Numbered from the stretch's first letter, positions 8,645-17,734 are shown. The stretch: 43,654 nt of DNA from Anaerolineaceae bacterium (GCA_019429225.1 JAHYJK010000010.1:1-43654); one strand, 5' to 3'. Notes: a model not told the origin generated them from the letters alone. A program made the numbers and translations.

Positions 8645-8707
8645 ATGAATTCCTTAACTGAAAATTTAAGATTATTCAAATTTGTAATAGATTTCACATA
8701 CAATTTC

Positions 8708-8723
8708 TTTGACTTAACGCAAA
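8708..8723. promoter_or_regulatory. Crp/Fnr-type operator between the cytochrome and regulator genes
   Basis: TTTGACTTAACGCAAA is 15 of 16 bases identical to the site at 8207-8222. Leftwards, a TACAAA hexamer begins 21 bases away (site centre near -41.5 for the cytochrome gene). Rightwards, TATAAG (8751-8756) and TATAGT (8766-8771) are possible -10 elements for the regulator itself. Confidence 0.55.
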
Positions 8724-8788
8724 TAAACGAGTTTACTCATTTCAGGAAGCTATAAGATTTTCTGCTATAGTTAATCTAGGAGAAATTA

Positions 8789-9472
8789 ATGAAAGATTTT
8801 GCATTGTTATTTGACCAGAATCCAGTATTTGCAGCTTTGTCGGAAGATAAAAAGGATTTAGTTATGAAGGAGGCAATCTCCAAACAATTCTCAAAAGGGC
8901 AGTTTGTGACTTTAGATGGAGATATCTGGCCATACATGTTTTTAATTACGAAAGGAAGGATTCATGCAATAAAGAGTTCGATGGAAGGTCGTAGTCTGGT
9001 GGTAACGACTTTTGATGCAGGTGATATTTTCTGGGGACTTGCATTCTTTTATGAAACAATGCCGATGCTAGTTTCTCTGGAGGTTGCTGAGAATACCAGT
9101 ATCATGCTATGGTCAGCGCGGAGTTTGATACCCATTCTTAAAAGCGAAGGTACAGCAGCGTGGGAATTATCACGATTAATGGTGTATAAAATGATGCGGG
9201 CAAGTGAAATTCTGGAAGAGATGACTTTTCAGCCTGTAGCTGGCCGTTTAGCAAAATTATTAATGGATACAGTCCGTGATCAAGAACATGAACCGGTTAC
9301 CAGAAGTTTGACTTTAGATGAAATGGCAGCCAGAATTGGTTCCACACGAGAAATGGTGTGTCGTTTCCTGCATCGCTTCGCAGATGATGGAATAATTGAT
9401 ATCACCCGCACAGAATTCCGTGTGATGGATACTAAGAGATTGACGAAAGTAGCCACCAATTCGAAAGGTTGA
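8789..9472 (+). CDS. Crp/Fnr family transcriptional regulator
   Basis: This 227-residue regulator has a cyclic-nucleotide-binding-type beta-roll (about 10-115), a long dimerisation helix (about 120-155) and a winged helix-turn-helix (174-205: TLDEMAARIGSTREMVCRF). The recognition helix keeps the R-E-x-x-x-R pattern of Crp (R187, E188, R192). There is no N-terminal cysteine cluster; the only cysteine is C191 in the recognition helix, so Fnr-type iron-sulfur oxygen sensing is unlikely. A Dnr-like haem/NO sensor or a ligand-independent Crp type are alternatives. AGGAGAAATTA precedes the ATG. It is divergent from the CxxCH lipoprotein and is the obvious candidate to bind the three repeats at 7197, 8207 and 8708. 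Confidence 0.9.
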   Translation: MKDFALLFDQNPVFAALSEDKKDLVMKEAISKQFSKGQFVTLDGDIWPYMFLITKGRIHAIKSSMEGRSLVVTTFDAGDIFWGLAFFYETMPMLVSLEVAENTSIMLWSARSLIPILKSEGTAAWELSRLMVYKMMRASEILEEMTFQPVAGRLAKLLMDTVRDQEHEPVTRSLTLDEMAARIGSTREMVCRFLHRFADDGIIDITRTEFRVMDTKRLTKVATNSKG

Positions 9473-9627
9473 TATTAACATCTGTCTAACAAATGAAGAA
9501 GTGAAATTGTTCTGATTCACTGAATGTGATCATCCATTGGTTTTTCGGGAGTAACTACAAGGATTCTAATGACATTTTTTATTGATAAGCTAGTATGTTT
9601 TGGCGAGTTTCATTTATAATTTTTAGC

Positions 9628-10524
9628 ATGCGAAAATTTTTTTCATCTATTACTGTTGGTTTGTTCTTATTACTTTTTTTATTATCTGGTTGTCAAAAAA
9701 ATATCAATGGGGAACAGTCAGGTAATCAAAATGTGACCGATTATTATTATTTGGAAAATAAAGGGTCTGATACGATGGTTAACCTGGCCTTATATTGGGC
9801 AGAGGAATATCAGAAGCTACATCCAGAAGTTCGAATTTCCGTTACAGGTGGAGGCAGTGGGACAGGAATTTCTTCACTCATTAATAATACGGTCGACCTG
9901 GCAAATGCATCCCGACAAATCAAATTGGAAGAGATAGAAAGCGCAAATAAAAACGGGGTGGACCCGATTGAATATGTTGTCGCAAGAGATGCAATTGCTG
10001 TGATTGTTCATCCTGGTAATCCAATTAATCGATTAACATTACAGGAAGTATCAGATATTTACACAGGAAAAATTGAAAACTGGATTCAATTAGGAGGTGA
10101 AGACAGACCAATTGTGCGCCTATCCCGAGAAACAAATTCCGGAACCCATGTCTACTTTCTTGAAGAAGTTATTCGCCTGGGAAATGCCGAAGATAAAACA
10201 ATTTTCTCCGCAAACACCTTATTGCTATCCTCATCAGAAGGTATCATTGCGGAAGTTCGGGCAAATCGAAATGCAATTGGTTATGATGGATTAGGATATA
10301 TCACTGAAGAAGTTAAAGTGCTTGCCATTGCCAGAGAAGAAGGGGCAGATTATATTTTCCCAACATTGAACACAGTCAATGAGAACCTTTATGCCATTTC
10401 CAGAGATTTATTCATCTATGCCCCAGGAACACCACCAATATTTGTTCAGGATTACCTGGACTGGATCATGACATCAGAAGGTCAAAAAATTGTTACTGAT
10501 TTGGGTTTCATTCCAGTCAAATAA
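9628..10524 (+). CDS. pstS: Phosphate ABC transporter, substrate-binding lipoprotein
   Basis: This is the phosphate-binding lipoprotein of the high-affinity Pst importer, anchored outside the membrane. An in-frame ATG at 9595 exists, but the ATG at 9628 gives a classic signal peptide (MRKFF, hydrophobic core, lipobox LLSGC with Cys22); neither start has a clear ribosome site. Phosphate-pocket segments are GSDT (46-49), GGGSGTG and SRETNSGTH. Length 298 residues is normal for the family. pstC follows after 8 bases and pstA, pstB after that, so the four form one operon. I could not identify a convincing Pho box in the gap after the Crp/Fnr gene. Confidence 0.93.
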   Translation: MRKFFSSITVGLFLLLFLLSGCQKNINGEQSGNQNVTDYYYLENKGSDTMVNLALYWAEEYQKLHPEVRISVTGGGSGTGISSLINNTVDLANASRQIKLEEIESANKNGVDPIEYVVARDAIAVIVHPGNPINRLTLQEVSDIYTGKIENWIQLGGEDRPIVRLSRETNSGTHVYFLEEVIRLGNAEDKTIFSANTLLLSSSEGIIAEVRANRNAIGYDGLGYITEEVKVLAIAREEGADYIFPTLNTVNENLYAISRDLFIYAPGTPPIFVQDYLDWIMTSEGQKIVTDLGFIPVK

Positions 10525-10532
10525 GGAAAAGT

Positions 10533-11432
10533 ATGAAGGAAAATCAAACCAGGAATTTTGAAAAAATAATCACCCGAACCATTCAATTTTCGGGGTATTC
10601 TTCTATCCTGTTTGTCTTACTCATTTTATTTTTTCTATTATCAGAAGGTACCCCTGCATTATTTGATGTGAAATTATCACAACTATTCTCGGAGCGGTGG
10701 TATCCTATCGAGGATTACTTCGGGATACTTCCATTAATATTAGGCTCTATGGTGGTTACTTTAGGAGCTTCATTAGTTGCTGTTCCTTTTGGTATTCTGA
10801 CAGCTGTTTACATCGCTGAAATTGCCCCAAAATGGCTGCAGGAAATTATGAAACCGTTGGTAGAGTTATTGGCAGGTTTGCCAAGTGTTGTTCTGGGTTT
10901 TCTGGGTATCCTGGTGGTTTCACCTTTTCTGCGTGACACATTGAATTTACCCACCGGGCTCACTGCTCTGACAGGATCCTTATTGTTAGGAGGTATTGCC
11001 ATCCCAACCATTGTTTCCATTTCGGAAGATGCACTCAATAATGTGCCGGATTCGTATCGGCATGGTTCACTGGCTTTAGGATTGACCCGTTGGCAAACAA
11101 TCTGGGGAGTGACAGTACCAGCTGCAAAATCAGGTATATTGATGGCTGTGATGCTGGGTGTGGGAAGAACGATTGGAGAAACGATGACCGTCATGATGGT
11201 CACCGGAAATGCTCCTATTATGCCAACATCTTTACAGGCGTTGTTTATGCCCATTCGTACAATGACCGCGACAATTGCTTCCGAAATGGGTGAGGTTGCC
11301 ACAGGTAGCCCACATTATCATGTGTTGTTCTTCATTGGTATGGTTTTATTTTTATTCACCTTACTGGTCAATGTAATTGCATCTAATATCAGTTCCCGGA
11401 AATTAAAACGATCTGAGAGAATCTTATCCTGA
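10533..11432 (+). CDS. pstC: Phosphate ABC transporter permease PstC
   Basis: This is a 299-residue inner-membrane permease with about six helices and one half of the Pst phosphate channel. The cytoplasmic ABC-contact (EAA) loop is visible as EDALNNVPDSYRHGSLALG followed by TRWQTIWGVTVP. The pattern GRTIGETMTVMMVTGN near the last third is typical of PstC. AAGGAAAAGT precedes the ATG, and it sits directly between pstS and pstA. No fusion or truncation is apparent. Confidence 0.93.
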   Translation: MKENQTRNFEKIITRTIQFSGYSSILFVLLILFFLLSEGTPALFDVKLSQLFSERWYPIEDYFGILPLILGSMVVTLGASLVAVPFGILTAVYIAEIAPKWLQEIMKPLVELLAGLPSVVLGFLGILVVSPFLRDTLNLPTGLTALTGSLLLGGIAIPTIVSISEDALNNVPDSYRHGSLALGLTRWQTIWGVTVPAAKSGILMAVMLGVGRTIGETMTVMMVTGNAPIMPTSLQALFMPIRTMTATIASEMGEVATGSPHYHVLFFIGMVLFLFTLLVNVIASNISSRKLKRSERILS

Positions 11433-11440
11433 GAGAATTT

Positions 11441-12316
11441 ATGCAGCAGACCGCAAAGAAATCAAATGTTGTTAAACAGCTTCGGATTGAAAAACTGGGT
11501 TTTTCGTTGTTAACAATACTATCCATTGCAACGGTCATCCCAATCATTGCCGTTGTCATCTATATCATTTATCTGGGAGCACCAGCTATCTCCTGGGAGT
11601 TTGTCTCCGCCATGCCGAGTGACGGCATGAGAGCAGGTGGGATCTGGCCGGCAATTGTAGGAACTTTCTATTTAACGATCGGAACAGCTATATTCTCTGT
11701 CCCATTAGGCATTGCAGCAGCGATTTATTTATCGGAGTATGCCCCGGTCAACAAAGTTACGCAAGCCATTCGCTTGGCGATCATTAATTTGGCTGGAATT
11801 CCTTCCGTTGTGTATGGTTTATTTGGTTTGGGATTATTTGTTATTTTTCTGAATTTCGGAACCAGTATTCTATCAGCGTCTCTTACGTTATCTATTATGA
11901 CACTGCCCGTGATTATCAGCACCACAGAAGAAGCACTGCGTGCGGTCCCACAATCTTTCAGGGTTGTGAGTGTTTCATTAGGGGCTACTAAATGGCAAAC
12001 GATCTGGCGATTGGTATTACCTCAGGCAATCCCCGGTATTTTAACCGGTGTTGTTCTCGGGTTGGAACGAGCTGCAGGCGAAACAGCTCCCATTTTATTC
12101 ACAGGGGCTGCTTTTTTCCTTCCCAGATTGCCCAATTCTCCCCTGGACGCGACGATGGCGTTGCCCTATCATTTATTTGTGATTTCCACCCAGGTGCCGG
12201 GAATGCCAATCCAGATTCAATATGGAACAGTATTGGTGCTGCTGGTGTTTGTTTTGATCATGAATATTATTGTTACAGTGATTCGCTCCCGTGCCCGGGC
12301 GAAAAGGCAGTGGTAA
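11441..12316 (+). CDS. pstA: Phosphate ABC transporter permease PstA
   Basis: This 291-residue second permease of the Pst importer has about six membrane helices. The EAA-type loop reads EEALRAVPQSFRVVSVSLGATKWQTIW, and ERAAGETAPILFTGAAFF near the end is the PstA hallmark. It starts 8 bases after pstC and is followed one base later by the preferred pstB start. The first 25 residues are polar and positively charged, consistent with a cytoplasmic N-terminus. Confidence 0.93.
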   Translation: MQQTAKKSNVVKQLRIEKLGFSLLTILSIATVIPIIAVVIYIIYLGAPAISWEFVSAMPSDGMRAGGIWPAIVGTFYLTIGTAIFSVPLGIAAAIYLSEYAPVNKVTQAIRLAIINLAGIPSVVYGLFGLGLFVIFLNFGTSILSASLTLSIMTLPVIISTTEEALRAVPQSFRVVSVSLGATKWQTIWRLVLPQAIPGILTGVVLGLERAAGETAPILFTGAAFFLPRLPNSPLDATMALPYHLFVISTQVPGMPIQIQYGTVLVLLVFVLIMNIIVTVIRSRARAKRQW

Positions 12317-12317
12317 C

Positions 12318-13073
12318 ATGGATAAAATAATCGTTGAAAATCTTTCTATTACCTATTCGGATGGGGTCGAATCCTTGTTTGATATTAATCTCAGGATCCC
12401 CATCAACCAGATTACTGCTTTAATTGGTCCTTCTGGTGGGGGCAAATCAACTCTTCTGCGTGTGTTGAATCGATTAAATGATCTGGCAGATGTATCAAAG
12501 ACAACTGGAAAAGTATTAATTGATGGGATCGACGTACTTGACCCAACTCTGGATGTAATCGCTTTACGACGAAAAGTTGGAATTGTATTTTCTCGACCAT
12601 TACCACTTCCCCTTTCTATTTACCAGAATGTCTCTTACGGGCTGGAATTAATGGGTGAGAAACGAAAAATAGTATTAGATAATGCAGTTGAACGTGCCTT
12701 GCGATTGGCCGAATTATGGGATGAATTAAAAGAACGGTTACACGATCCAGCCAATTCTATTTCCGGAGGTCAACAACAGCGTTTATGCCTGGCACGCACG
12801 TTATCATTACAACCTGAAATCATTATGCTGGATGAACCGACATCAGCGCTTGATCCTGTCTCCACTGCAAAAATTGAAACATCTCTGATTGAGCTAAAGA
12901 AAGATTTTACGGTCATCATTGCTCCACATAACACACAACAAGCTGGACGAATCGCTGACCAGGTTGCTTTTTTCCTCCAGGGAAAATTAATAGAATTTTC
13001 CAGTGCTGAGGAAATCTTCACCCGACCTAAAGATAAAAAAACCCAGGATTATATTTCTGGAAAATTTGGATAA
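12318..13073 (+). CDS. pstB: Phosphate ABC transporter ATP-binding protein PstB
   Basis: This is the ATPase that powers PstCA. The ATG at 12318 is preferred over 12291, which would overlap pstA by 26 bases and add a non-homologous leader; 251 residues is the usual length. Walker A is GPSGGGKS (37-44), the signature is SISGGQQQR (147-155), Walker B is IIMLDEP (168-174) and the H-loop histidine is H204. The Q-loop position, normally VFQ, is VFS here (Ser92, in VGIVFSRPLPLP). No phoU follows; the next gene is a dCMP deaminase after about 100 bases. That gap holds a loose 8-bp inverted repeat (13076-13113). Confidence 0.94.
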   Translation: MDKIIVENLSITYSDGVESLFDINLRIPINQITALIGPSGGGKSTLLRVLNRLNDLADVSKTTGKVLIDGIDVLDPTLDVIALRRKVGIVFSRPLPLPLSIYQNVSYGLELMGEKRKIVLDNAVERALRLAELWDELKERLHDPANSISGGQQQRLCLARTLSLQPEIIMLDEPTSALDPVSTAKIETSLIELKKDFTVIIAPHNTQQAGRIADQVAFFLQGKLIEFSSAEEIFTRPKDKKTQDYISGKFG

Positions 13074-13176
13074 TGAGCAACAATCTGTTGAAGTTTTGAT
13101 TTGATTTGTTGCTATGGATCAATAAAATTAAGTCATTATTGATGTGTAAACCTTTGATTATAAATTGGGAGGAACG

Positions 13177-13608
13177 ATGTCACGACCAACCTGGGATTCT
13201 TACTTCATGAAAATAGCGGAAGATGTTGCAGTGCGCTCAACCTGTGATCGAGCAAAGGTGGGCGCAGTTTTGGTAAAAGATAAGCATATCATCTCAACTG
13301 GCTACAACGGTTCACCAGCTGGTTTGGAACACTGTGATGATGTTGGTCATTTGATGGTCGATGGACATTGTGTACGCACTGTGCATGCTGAAGTAAACGC
13401 CATCATTCAGGCGGCTGTTTTTGGTCTGGCTACAAAAGATGCAGTTTGTTATGTAACTCATTTTCCCTGCCTGAATTGTACTAAAATGTTAATTAATGCC
13501 AGAATTTCCAAGTTGATCTATCTCAACGCTTATCGTGTTGATCCAATTGCTCTTGATTTTCTCCAAAAAGCGGGGGTAATAATGGAACAATATTCTGCTG
13601 AGGATTAA
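13177..13608 (+). CDS. Deoxycytidylate (dCMP) deaminase
   Basis: This 143-residue zinc enzyme of the cytidine/deoxycytidylate deaminase family converts dCMP to dUMP for dTTP synthesis. The zinc site is seen as HAE (His70, Glu72) and PCLNC (Cys98, Cys101). STGYNGSPAG (40-49) is the family's substrate loop, and AKVGAVLV is the usual N-terminal strand. ATG 13177 is chosen because GGGAGGA lies just upstream (13167-13173); a TTG at 13165 would place this ribosome site inside the gene. It is convergent with acnA. A standalone gene downstream of pstB; co-transcription with pst is possible but not indicated. Confidence 0.9.
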   Translation: MSRPTWDSYFMKIAEDVAVRSTCDRAKVGAVLVKDKHIISTGYNGSPAGLEHCDDVGHLMVDGHCVRTVHAEVNAIIQAAVFGLATKDAVCYVTHFPCLNCTKMLINARISKLIYLNAYRVDPIALDFLQKAGVIMEQYSAED

Positions 13609-13643
13609 TGGACTGACTAATCGATGCAATGAAATTGGTTTAA

Positions 13644-16346
13644 CTATCGAGACGCAATCAAATCCTTGAGAATTGTATTCATAATGCCACCGTCTTTGAA
13701 ATATTGAATTTCAATAAGTGTATCGATTCTTAATTTGACGTCAAAACAAGTTTCTTCACCAGTTGTGCTTAAAGCTTTTACCTGAAGAATTTTTCCTGGG
13801 GATATTACTTCTGTATTGTTGATGGTGAATTTTTCACTACCATCCAACCCCAAAGTTTGCAAATTTTCACCAGGTAAAAACTCCAATGGTAGAATTCCCA
13901 TCCCAACCAGGTTGGAGCGGTGAATTCGTTCAAAGGATTCTGCAATGACTGCTTTTACCCCTAATAGCATTGGGCCTTTCGCAGCCCAGTCTCGTGATGA
14001 ACCAGTTCCATATTCTTTCCCGGCAATCACAACCAGGTCAATTCCTGCCTGTTGATATTTTTGCGAGGCTTCATAAATACTCATCACCTCGTCGGATGGT
14101 ATATAGCGGGTCATACCACCTTCAATTCCGGTCAACAACAGGTTTTTAATGCGAATGTTTCCAAAAGTACCACGGGTCATGATACGGTCATTCCCTCGGC
14201 GGGATCCAAAAGAATTGAAATCCCGGGGTTGAACACCATGATTTACCAGAAATTCTCCAGCTGGACTTTTTAATGGAATGGCACCAGCAGGGGAGATGTG
14301 GTCGGTGGTGACTGAATCTCCTAATACAACAAGCGCATGCGCATCAATAATGCTTATTGATGCACCTTCAAGTGACAGATTTTCAAAATAGGGTGGTTCC
14401 TGGAGGTAGGTGGAGTTTTCATCCCAATCATAGATTTTTTCTGAGTTTGTTTGCAGTATATTCCAAGCGGAATTACCTGAAAATACATTTGCATAATTAT
14501 TAATGAACAATTCAGGTTTGACGGTAGAATGTAAGACATCCTGGATTTCAAGCGAGGTTGGCCAGATATCATGCAAGTAAACTGGTTTTCCCGTGTGATC
14601 GTATCCTATAGGATCTTTTGTTAAATCGATATTTACCGTTCCTGCCAATGCGTATGCGACCACAAGAGGGGGAGAAGCTAAATAATTCGCCTGTGTCTGA
14701 GGATGAATTCTGCCTTCAAAATTCCTGTTTCCCGAAAGTACAGCACTGGCAATCATTTTTTCCTTTTCGATAATATCAACAATTTCTTCGTGAAGGGGAC
14801 CACTATTACCAATACAGGTTGTACATCCATATCCAACTACATGAAAACCAAGATTTTCCAGATCTAAGATTAAACCACTTTTGGTCAGATAATCAGTGAC
14901 CACGCGAGAACCTGGGGCAAAACTGGTTTTCACATATTCCGGGACAGTAAGCCCTTTTGCAACTGCCTTTTTGGCAACCAGACCAGCAGCGATCATGACT
15001 GTTGGATTGGATGTATTTGTACAGGAAGTAATGGCTGCGATGGCAGTGAACCCATGCGACAATTGAAAGGATTTTCCGGCATATTCCAGATTAAATGACT
15101 TCTTTAATTCGCCTTCTGAATATCCAAACCCCATTTGATTTCGAGGTTTGGCCATACTGAATTGAAAATTTTCTTTGACTGATTGCAATCCCATACGGTC
15201 CTGCGGCCGTTTTGGGCCTGCGACACTGGGTTCTATTTGATCCAGGTTAACCTCAATCACCTCAGAAAATTCAGGGAAAGGTTGCTGTGATTCACGAAAC
15301 AGATTTTGAGCCCGATAATACTGCTCAACCAGAGCCAGGTGATCTTCATTTTTGCCAGTTAATCGCAGATACTTCAAGGATTGATCATCAAATGGAAAAT
15401 AAATCATGGTTGCTCCGCTTTCCGGCGTGATATTGGCAATCATTGCCCGATCAGCCAGACTCAGGTGATTCAGACCTTCTCCAAAAAACTCCACGAACTT
15501 ATCAACTACACCTTTTTTTCTTAGAATTTGAATGATGGTCAAAGTCAAGTCTGTGGGTGTCAAGCCTTCTCTTAATTGTCCTTTCAGGTGAATCCCAACA
15601 ACATCCGGGGTGAGAATTTCGATAGGTTGTCCCATCATAGCAGCGACTGCTTCAATTCCTCCTACGCCCCAGCCAACAATGCCTAACCCGTTGATCATCG
15701 TTGTATGGGAGTCAGTACCTACCAGCGTATCTGGATAAATATAAGATTCGCCATCGGTTTCTTTGGTCAAAACGGATTGAGCGAGAAACTCGAGATTAAC
15801 CTGATGGATGATACCAGTGGAAGGCGGGACGATGCGTAAATTTTCAAAGACAGCGCTACTCCAGCGTAGAAATTGATATCTTTCAAGATTACGTTCAAAT
15901 TCATTTTTGGCGTTTTGATCCACCGCATCTTTCTGTGCGGATACATCTACCATCACAGAATGGTCAATTACCAGATCGACCGGGATGATGGGATTGACTT
16001 TTAAAGGATCCCCACCCATCCGTTGAATCGCAGCCCGCATCGCAGCCAAATCATTTAATACAGGGATCCCTGTGAAATCCTGAAGGACGACCCTGCCAGG
16101 GAAAAATGGGATGGGTCGACGATGGTCCAGATGAGGTTGCCAATCGGCGAGTTTGAAGACATCAATTTCGGTTATGGATTCGCCATTAATATTTCGAAGA
16201 ACGCCCTCCAGTAAAATACGAATTGAAAAAGGCAATCTTTCCAAAAAATCTGGATTTTCTGGATGCAATTTAGAGAGTTGGAAAAACTGATAATTTATTC
16301 CATTTATTGAGAGTGTTGATTTTGTATTGAGAAGACCTTTTTTCAT
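13644..16346 (-). CDS. acnA: Aconitate hydratase A
   Basis: This 900-residue 4Fe-4S enzyme interconverts citrate and isocitrate in the TCA cycle. Cluster ligands are Cys442 (TSCTNTSNP) and Cys508/Cys511 (GCTTCIGNSG). The DTLVGTDSHTTMINGLG block (206-222) and the C-terminal swivel domain with KEYGTGSSRDWAAKG and ERIHRSNLVGMGI are all present, as in the AcnA/IRP branch. Length is normal. AGGAGTGATTA precedes the ATG. It follows icd by 16 bases in the same direction, so icd-acnA form an operon divergent from the iclR-gltA genes. Confidence 0.97.
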   Translation of the reverse strand: MKKGLLNTKSTLSINGINYQFFQLSKLHPENPDFLERLPFSIRILLEGVLRNINGESITEIDVFKLADWQPHLDHRRPIPFFPGRVVLQDFTGIPVLNDLAAMRAAIQRMGGDPLKVNPIIPVDLVIDHSVMVDVSAQKDAVDQNAKNEFERNLERYQFLRWSSAVFENLRIVPPSTGIIHQVNLEFLAQSVLTKETDGESYIYPDTLVGTDSHTTMINGLGIVGWGVGGIEAVAAMMGQPIEILTPDVVGIHLKGQLREGLTPTDLTLTIIQILRKKGVVDKFVEFFGEGLNHLSLADRAMIANITPESGATMIYFPFDDQSLKYLRLTGKNEDHLALVEQYYRAQNLFRESQQPFPEFSEVIEVNLDQIEPSVAGPKRPQDRMGLQSVKENFQFSMAKPRNQMGFGYSEGELKKSFNLEYAGKSFQLSHGFTAIAAITSCTNTSNPTVMIAAGLVAKKAVAKGLTVPEYVKTSFAPGSRVVTDYLTKSGLILDLENLGFHVVGYGCTTCIGNSGPLHEEIVDIIEKEKMIASAVLSGNRNFEGRIHPQTQANYLASPPLVVAYALAGTVNIDLTKDPIGYDHTGKPVYLHDIWPTSLEIQDVLHSTVKPELFINNYANVFSGNSAWNILQTNSEKIYDWDENSTYLQEPPYFENLSLEGASISIIDAHALVVLGDSVTTDHISPAGAIPLKSPAGEFLVNHGVQPRDFNSFGSRRGNDRIMTRGTFGNIRIKNLLLTGIEGGMTRYIPSDEVMSIYEASQKYQQAGIDLVVIAGKEYGTGSSRDWAAKGPMLLGVKAVIAESFERIHRSNLVGMGILPLEFLPGENLQTLGLDGSEKFTINNTEVISPGKILQVKALSTTGEETCFDVKLRIDTLIEIQYFKDGGIMNTILKDLIASR

Positions 16347-16362
16347 TAATCACTCCTGTCCA

Positions 16363-17640
16363 TTAGAAATTGTTGATGATTGCGGTAGCAAATTCACTGG
16401 TACTCATTAAAGTGGAACCAATTACAAACTGTGCCAGGTCCCGGGTTAATTGTCCATTATTAATCGTCTTTTCCAGGGATTTTGTAATGAGTTTGGCTGC
16501 TTCATTCCACCCTAAATATTCCAACATGAGGACGGATGAGAGGATCAAGGATGATGGATTTGCGAGGTTCTTCCCGGCAATATCGGGTGCAGTACCATGT
16601 GTTGCTTCAAAAATAGCAATCCCGGTTTGATAATTAATATTTGCTCCTGGTGAAATCCCAATCCCGCCAACCTGGGCAGCCAGTGCATCTGAAAGATAAT
16701 CACCATTCAAATTGCTGGTTGCAATCACACTGAAATCCTGAGGGTACAGCAATAAATTCTGGAAGGCAGCATCGGTAATCACATCATTCATCCAGATCCT
16801 TCCGTTACTCAACGCCCATTCCTTTTCTTTATTGGCTTCGGTAATTCCCGCATTTTTTTTGGTGTTTTCAAATTGACGGGATGTGTAAATGAAATCTTTA
16901 TATTCACTTTCAGCCAGATCATACCCCCACAATCGAAAGGCACCTTCGGTAAATTTCATGATATTGCCTTTGTGTATCAATGTGATTGTTGGTTTTCTAT
17001 TTCTGATGGCATATTCAATGGCCGCCTGAATTAACCTTAGGCTGCCTTCCTTTGAAATAGGTTTTATCCCCAGACCGACAGACCTGGGAAAACGTATTTT
17101 TTGGTAAGAATCAGGCAATTGTAGCTGCAACCAATCCAAAAACATCTTTGATTCCTGACTATCCGCTTCCAATTCAATACCTGAATATACATCTTCTGTA
17201 TTCTCCCTGAAAATGGTTACATCAACTATTTCCGGGTGTTTTACCGGAGCGTTGATGCCTTGAAAGTATCGAACCGGTCGTAAACAGACATATAAATCCA
17301 GATCCTTCCGTAGAGCCACATTCAATGAGCGGATACCACCTCCTACTGGTGTTGTTAGTGGGCCTTTGATTCCAACAATATAATCTGAAAAAGCATTCAA
17401 TGTCTCTTGAGGGAGCCATTCACCTGTTTGATGAAAAGCCTTTTCTCCAGCCAACACTTCTTTCCAGATGATTTTTCTTTCAAATTGGTAAGCTTTATCA
17501 ATGGCTGTGTTTACTACCGATTGTGTTGCAGCCGTAACATCCGGTCCGATGCCATCTCCTGAGATGAAGGGGATGGTTACCTGATTGGGTACGATTAATT
17601 TTTTGTTTACCATTCGAATGGAAGTAGTTGAGTCGACCAT
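16363..17640 (-). CDS. icd: Isocitrate dehydrogenase (NADP-type)
   Basis: This 425-residue enzyme of the E. coli Icd type oxidatively decarboxylates isocitrate to 2-oxoglutarate. The substrate site is TTPVGGGIRSLNVALR, with Ser105, Asn107 and Arg111, then Arg121 in CLRPVRYFQG. Ser105 aligns with Ser113 of the E. coli enzyme, the residue phosphorylated by AceK. HKGNIMKFTEG, and further on the Asp-rich metal site near LNGDYLSDA, are present. ATHGTAPDIAGK is the cofactor-binding block. AAGGAACAGT precedes the ATG. It is the first gene of the icd-acnA operon and shares its 125-base upstream region with the IclR regulator. No aceK is in the window. Confidence 0.96.
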   Translation of the reverse strand: MVDSTTSIRMVNKKLIVPNQVTIPFISGDGIGPDVTAATQSVVNTAIDKAYQFERKIIWKEVLAGEKAFHQTGEWLPQETLNAFSDYIVGIKGPLTTPVGGGIRSLNVALRKDLDLYVCLRPVRYFQGINAPVKHPEIVDVTIFRENTEDVYSGIELEADSQESKMFLDWLQLQLPDSYQKIRFPRSVGLGIKPISKEGSLRLIQAAIEYAIRNRKPTITLIHKGNIMKFTEGAFRLWGYDLAESEYKDFIYTSRQFENTKKNAGITEANKEKEWALSNGRIWMNDVITDAAFQNLLLYPQDFSVIATSNLNGDYLSDALAAQVGGIGISPGANINYQTGIAIFEATHGTAPDIAGKNLANPSSLILSSVLMLEYLGWNEAAKLITKSLEKTINNGQLTRDLAQFVIGSTLMSTSEFATAIINNF

Positions 17641-17689
17641 ACTGTTCCTTTTTTAAATATTAGACTTTTCAATCATCAAGAAAAAAACC

Positions 17690-17718
17690 TTGACTTTTAT
17701 CGATTTAATTCCTATAAT
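17690..17718 (+). promoter_or_regulatory. Strong sigma-70 promoter for the iclR gene
   Basis: TTGACT (17690-17695), a 17-base spacer and TATAAT (17713-17718) give a near-consensus promoter with transcription starting near 17725. The GGGAC/GTCCC palindrome then falls at about +10 to +22, where a bound repressor would block it. Confidence 0.75.
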
Positions 17719-17734
17719 CATTATATTCAATTTC

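Noticed and set aside
10808-11302. 164-codon open frame on the minus strand inside pstC
   Set aside because: It lies wholly opposite a clear permease gene, has no ribosome site and its translation looks like the mirror of hydrophobic codons.
13076-13113. 8-bp inverted repeat after pstB as a terminator
   Set aside because: The 22-base spacer and the lack of a T-run make it a poor hairpin.
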